A stretch of 64,000 nt of DNA from assembly GCF_002487355.1 (NCBI RefSeq), contig NZ_NTMG01000060.1, positions 23,790-87,789 on the forward strand. The letters are read 5' to 3'. A model generated the notes under the pieces. It had not been told where the DNA came from. It saw nothing but the letters and a program-made list of their open reading frames with translations, and made no database searches. The position numbers were made by a program, and so were the translations under genes. The DNA is from Candidatus Methanoperedens sp. BLZ2 (GTDB lineage: Archaea; Halobacteriota; Methanosarcinia; Methanosarcinales; Methanoperedenaceae). Shown one piece after another: positions 62,188-64,000 of the stretch; the first letter of the stretch is position 1; each line of letters opens with the position of its first letter.

Positions 62188-62189
62188 TG

Positions 62190-62405
62190 CTAAAATTCTT
62201 CCATCAAATCAAGATCATGTTCAAAACGCGAAAGGATGCACTTTGGCCGTTTCCTGTCCCTTTCCCGTATCTTATCCTGTAACGCTTTATAAATAGCATG
62301 ATACTCTGCGTCACGCGACGGGTCATGTTTTGCTTCTTCTTTTAATTCATCCGAAAGGTCTTGCAGTTGTCTTATAGACATATACTTATAGCGATCTGAG
62401 TTCAC
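62190..62405 (-). CDS. hypothetical 71-residue helical protein
   Basis: GTG 62405 or ATG 62381 opens SIRQLQDLSDELKEEAKHDP, RDAEYHAIYKALQDKIRERD and ends HDLDLMEEF: a mostly helical, charged protein of unknown family. It is the first of a coupled pair with 61828-62187 and lies 2 nt after the flavin reductase gene on the same strand, so all three may be one transcript. Confidence 0.6.
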   Translation of the reverse strand: MNSDRYKYMSIRQLQDLSDELKEEAKHDPSRDAEYHAIYKALQDKIRERDRKRPKCILSRFEHDLDLMEEF

Positions 62406-62407
62406 AA

Positions 62408-62974
62408 CTACCTCTTTTTTCCTATGGAAAACGCCTTTCCAATGGGTTTGCCGATCCCATAATAGCTCGAAATATCGGGAGCGAATATGACCGGTTTTAA
62501 TTTTTCAATATCAATAGACCCATTTTCCATCAACATGGACTCATCTGCCTTGACGTCCATAATCTCGCCAATAAACTCCGTGTGGAGCCCTATTTCGATG
62601 GTATGTATAAGTTTGCACTCCAGAACTACAGGAAATTCCTTCACGTATGGGGCATCGACCATATCGCTTTCCATGCTGGTAAGCCCGGCCTCTGTGAGCT
62701 TGTCCACATCCCTGCCTGAGACAGTACCAAAATAATCGGCTTCCCTGACATACTTTTCGGAAGGAACATTAATCGTGAAAGCTTTTTGCTCTATAATATT
62801 GCCGTACGAATATGTCGCTTTCCGAAGAGAGATGGCGATACATGGCGGGTTAGAACAGCAAATCCCGCCCCATGCTACTGTCGCCACGTTCGGCTTTCTT
62901 TCTTTATCATAAGTTCCCACAACCCATACCGGGAGAGGATAAACAAGAGTTTTTGCTCCTAAAGACTTTTTCAT
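62408..62974 (-). CDS. flavin reductase-like FMN-binding protein (flavoredoxin type)
   Basis: From ATG 62974 (AAGGAGG ribosome site; longer frame to 63019 is unsupported) the protein has 188 residues: [60 protein letters not shown] and [20 protein letters not shown]. This is the split-barrel FMN-binding fold of flavin reductase/flavoredoxin proteins, which pass electrons between NAD(P)H or ferredoxin and flavin. Three Cys in ICCSNPPC are unusual. A H-NOX gene lies upstream on the same strand (184 nt). Confidence 0.85.
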   Translation of the reverse strand: MKKSLGAKTLVYPLPVWVVGTYDKERKPNVATVAWGGICCSNPPCIAISLRKATYSYGNIIEQKAFTINVPSEKYVREADYFGTVSGRDVDKLTEAGLTSMESDMVDAPYVKEFPVVLECKLIHTIEIGLHTEFIGEIMDVKADESMLMENGSIDIEKLKPVIFAPDISSYYGIGKPIGKAFSIGKKR

Positions 62975-63157
62975 AAATTTCCTCCTTGTGTTATTTCTTG
63001 TTTGTAGATATTTTAACACTTCGGTCGGCTTCTGTCATCTCTTTGCCCCGGCTAAAGATGGAGATCATTTCCTTTTCTCTGGAGTTATAGTATTTAAAAA
63101 AAAATAAAAATTAATGTCGATTTATATTATAAATAAAAAAATGAAGATTGTATTGAT

Positions 63158-63682
63158 TCAGTTAGGGAAAATTACTTGCAATCTGTCACTTGAAAGTTTC
63201 GTTACTTTCAGGTCTTCTTTATAATATTTTCCCACGCCTTTTACAAGTCCCATTAGGATATCTATTAATCCCCTGTTGGACTTATACTTTATAATCATCG
63301 TTTGAGGGCCCTTCCATTCATATTCAAATCTTGGCGGGTGGGCGTTCGGAATATTTTTTGTGACGTTATCGTGGATGCTATCCATCTTCAAAAGCAATTC
63401 TTTTGAGGAATTTGTTCCTTTGAAATATGAATTATATACCTTGGGAGCATATACATTAACCCAGTACTCACCAAATGCATCTGCTGCCTGTGCAGGCGAA
63501 ATTTTAGCAACCTTACATAATGACTCAATGATCTTCATTACTTTTTCATCGTCCACATTCTGAATCGGCGTGAAAAAGGTAGTTTTACTCATGCCAGCTG
63601 TTTCCAGGGACTGTTCCCATTTATCATTTCCAAAATTTGATTTTACGAGGTCTCCTAAACATTGAACTATTGCACCTTTCAT
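63158..63682 (-). CDS. H-NOX (haem NO/oxygen-binding) protein
   Basis: H-NOX domains bind NO or O2 at a protoporphyrin haem and usually signal to a partner. The 174-residue stand-alone domain starts KGAIVQCLGDLVKSNFGNDK with the family Trp-centred helix. H104 in KMDSIHDNVTK is the expected proximal haem ligand and Y133-S135-R137 (YKSNR) is the invariant YxSxR haem-propionate motif. Length is one domain. Ribosome site AAGGAGG. No fused kinase or cyclase; the nearest same-strand gene is a flavin reductase. Confidence 0.88.
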   Translation of the reverse strand: MKGAIVQCLGDLVKSNFGNDKWEQSLETAGMSKTTFFTPIQNVDDEKVMKIIESLCKVAKISPAQAADAFGEYWVNVYAPKVYNSYFKGTNSSKELLLKMDSIHDNVTKNIPNAHPPRFEYEWKGPQTMIIKYKSNRGLIDILMGLVKGVGKYYKEDLKVTKLSSDRLQVIFPN

Positions 63683-63845
63683 TTTAATCCTCCTTTATTT
63701 GGTCCTGAGTTTAAACAGAAATTACGATATCAACTGTGACCAATCATAATTATCATAATCATAAATAATTTCATAGTATATATAGTTAACTTTACGGATA
63801 ATGCTGATCATAATATTGAAAAAGCCCGAAAAAATATCCAATCGG

Positions 63846-64000
63846 CTAATATGTCGGCAGGAGCAACGGATTTTGGGGATTGATGTGTTCATCCTCAGAG
63901 ATCGAAATTTCCTCATTGTCCGGCCGCTGTGATTTATGCGATACCATGCCAATACTTGAGCACAGACCTAATTTTTCTCTTGCTTTCCCTATATGCAAAA
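63846..64000 (-). CDS. C-terminal end of a gene entering from the right edge
   Basis: On the minus strand an open frame enters at 63998 and ends at TAG 63846-63848. It reads LHIGKAREKLGLCSSIGMVS and SEDEHINPQNPLLLPTY, about 50 residues, hydrophilic and not recognised. Codon usage looks coding. The rest of the gene lies beyond the window. Confidence 0.5.
   Translation of the reverse strand, partial: LHIGKAREKLGLCSSIGMVSHKSQRPDNEEISISEDEHINPQNPLLLPTY

Noticed and set aside
63722..63952. 76-codon minus-strand ORF at the right edge
   Set aside because: Its composition is non-coding, and it overlaps in another frame the more plausible partial gene that ends at 63846.
1..64000. CRISPR arrays, tRNA and rRNA genes
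   Set aside because: No regularly spaced repeats and no tRNA or rRNA signature sequences were seen on either strand.

Overview
The window reads as a euryarchaeal chromosome of the Methanosarcinales, most likely a Methanoperedens-like (ANME-2d) lineage. Direct indicators are the small subunit of the archaeal D-family DNA polymerase (DP1), the methanogenesis marker protein MtxX, archaeal TruD, TruA and TrmG10, a PAC2-type proteasome assembly chaperone, DUF473, MTH865 and a PGF-CTERM surface protein. TATA boxes lie about 25 bp before many starts, so many transcripts look leaderless. A CcmE haem chaperone of the CxxxY type fits an organism that makes c-type cytochromes, and an H-NOX protein fits one that meets nitric oxide. 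The genus is an inference; the archaeal affiliation is not in doubt.

Layout. 1-6.9 kb: a partial PQQ-type sugar dehydrogenase-like protein, threonine synthase, a secreted protein, a flavoprotein divergent from a PadR regulator, a DsrE-like protein, a small membrane protein and two winged-helix regulators. 6.9-9.1 kb: a compact signalling locus with two secreted PPC-like proteins, a membrane-tethered winged-helix regulator, duplicated divergent promoter elements and candidate structured RNAs. 9.2-16.2 kb: an export-type ABC transporter operon (DUF4367 protein, TolB-like propeller with PGF-CTERM tail, two tandem permeases, NEW3-type protein, ATPase). 16.3-19.2 kb: second copies of the two repeated elements, then a redox/sulfur cluster (Cys-rich mini-protein, MTH865 protein, two iron-sulfur flavoproteins, TSUP transporter). 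19.2-26.5 kb: surface proteins and TruD.

26.5-35.4 kb is the most unusual part. A 1714-residue secreted multidomain protein ends in an apparent toxin tip. It is followed by an AT-rich gene in the position of an immunity gene, and then by a start-less, displaced second C-terminal cassette whose own tip has been cut off by a decayed DUF4143 ATPase. This is the architecture of a bacterial polymorphic-toxin locus, here in an archaeon.

35.5-46.5 kb mixes housekeeping genes (purA, a Trm5-like methyltransferase, mtxX, proC) with accessory material: a degenerate membrane-protein operon, a TIGR04255 cassette, a PIN/UPF0175 toxin-antitoxin pair, a PD-(D/E)XK-like nuclease and a HEPN/MNT pair. 46.5-64 kb is mainly core metabolism and information processing: asparagine synthetase, aldehyde dehydrogenase plus class III aminotransferase, TrmG10, TruA, MutS, an amino acid permease, CcmE, TSUP, an RNase H-fold exonuclease, DP1, PAC2 and DUF473, flavin reductase and H-NOX. 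Twin candidate small RNAs with identical palindromic promoters sit at 50.9-51.2 kb. No rRNA, tRNA, CRISPR array or intact insertion sequence was seen.
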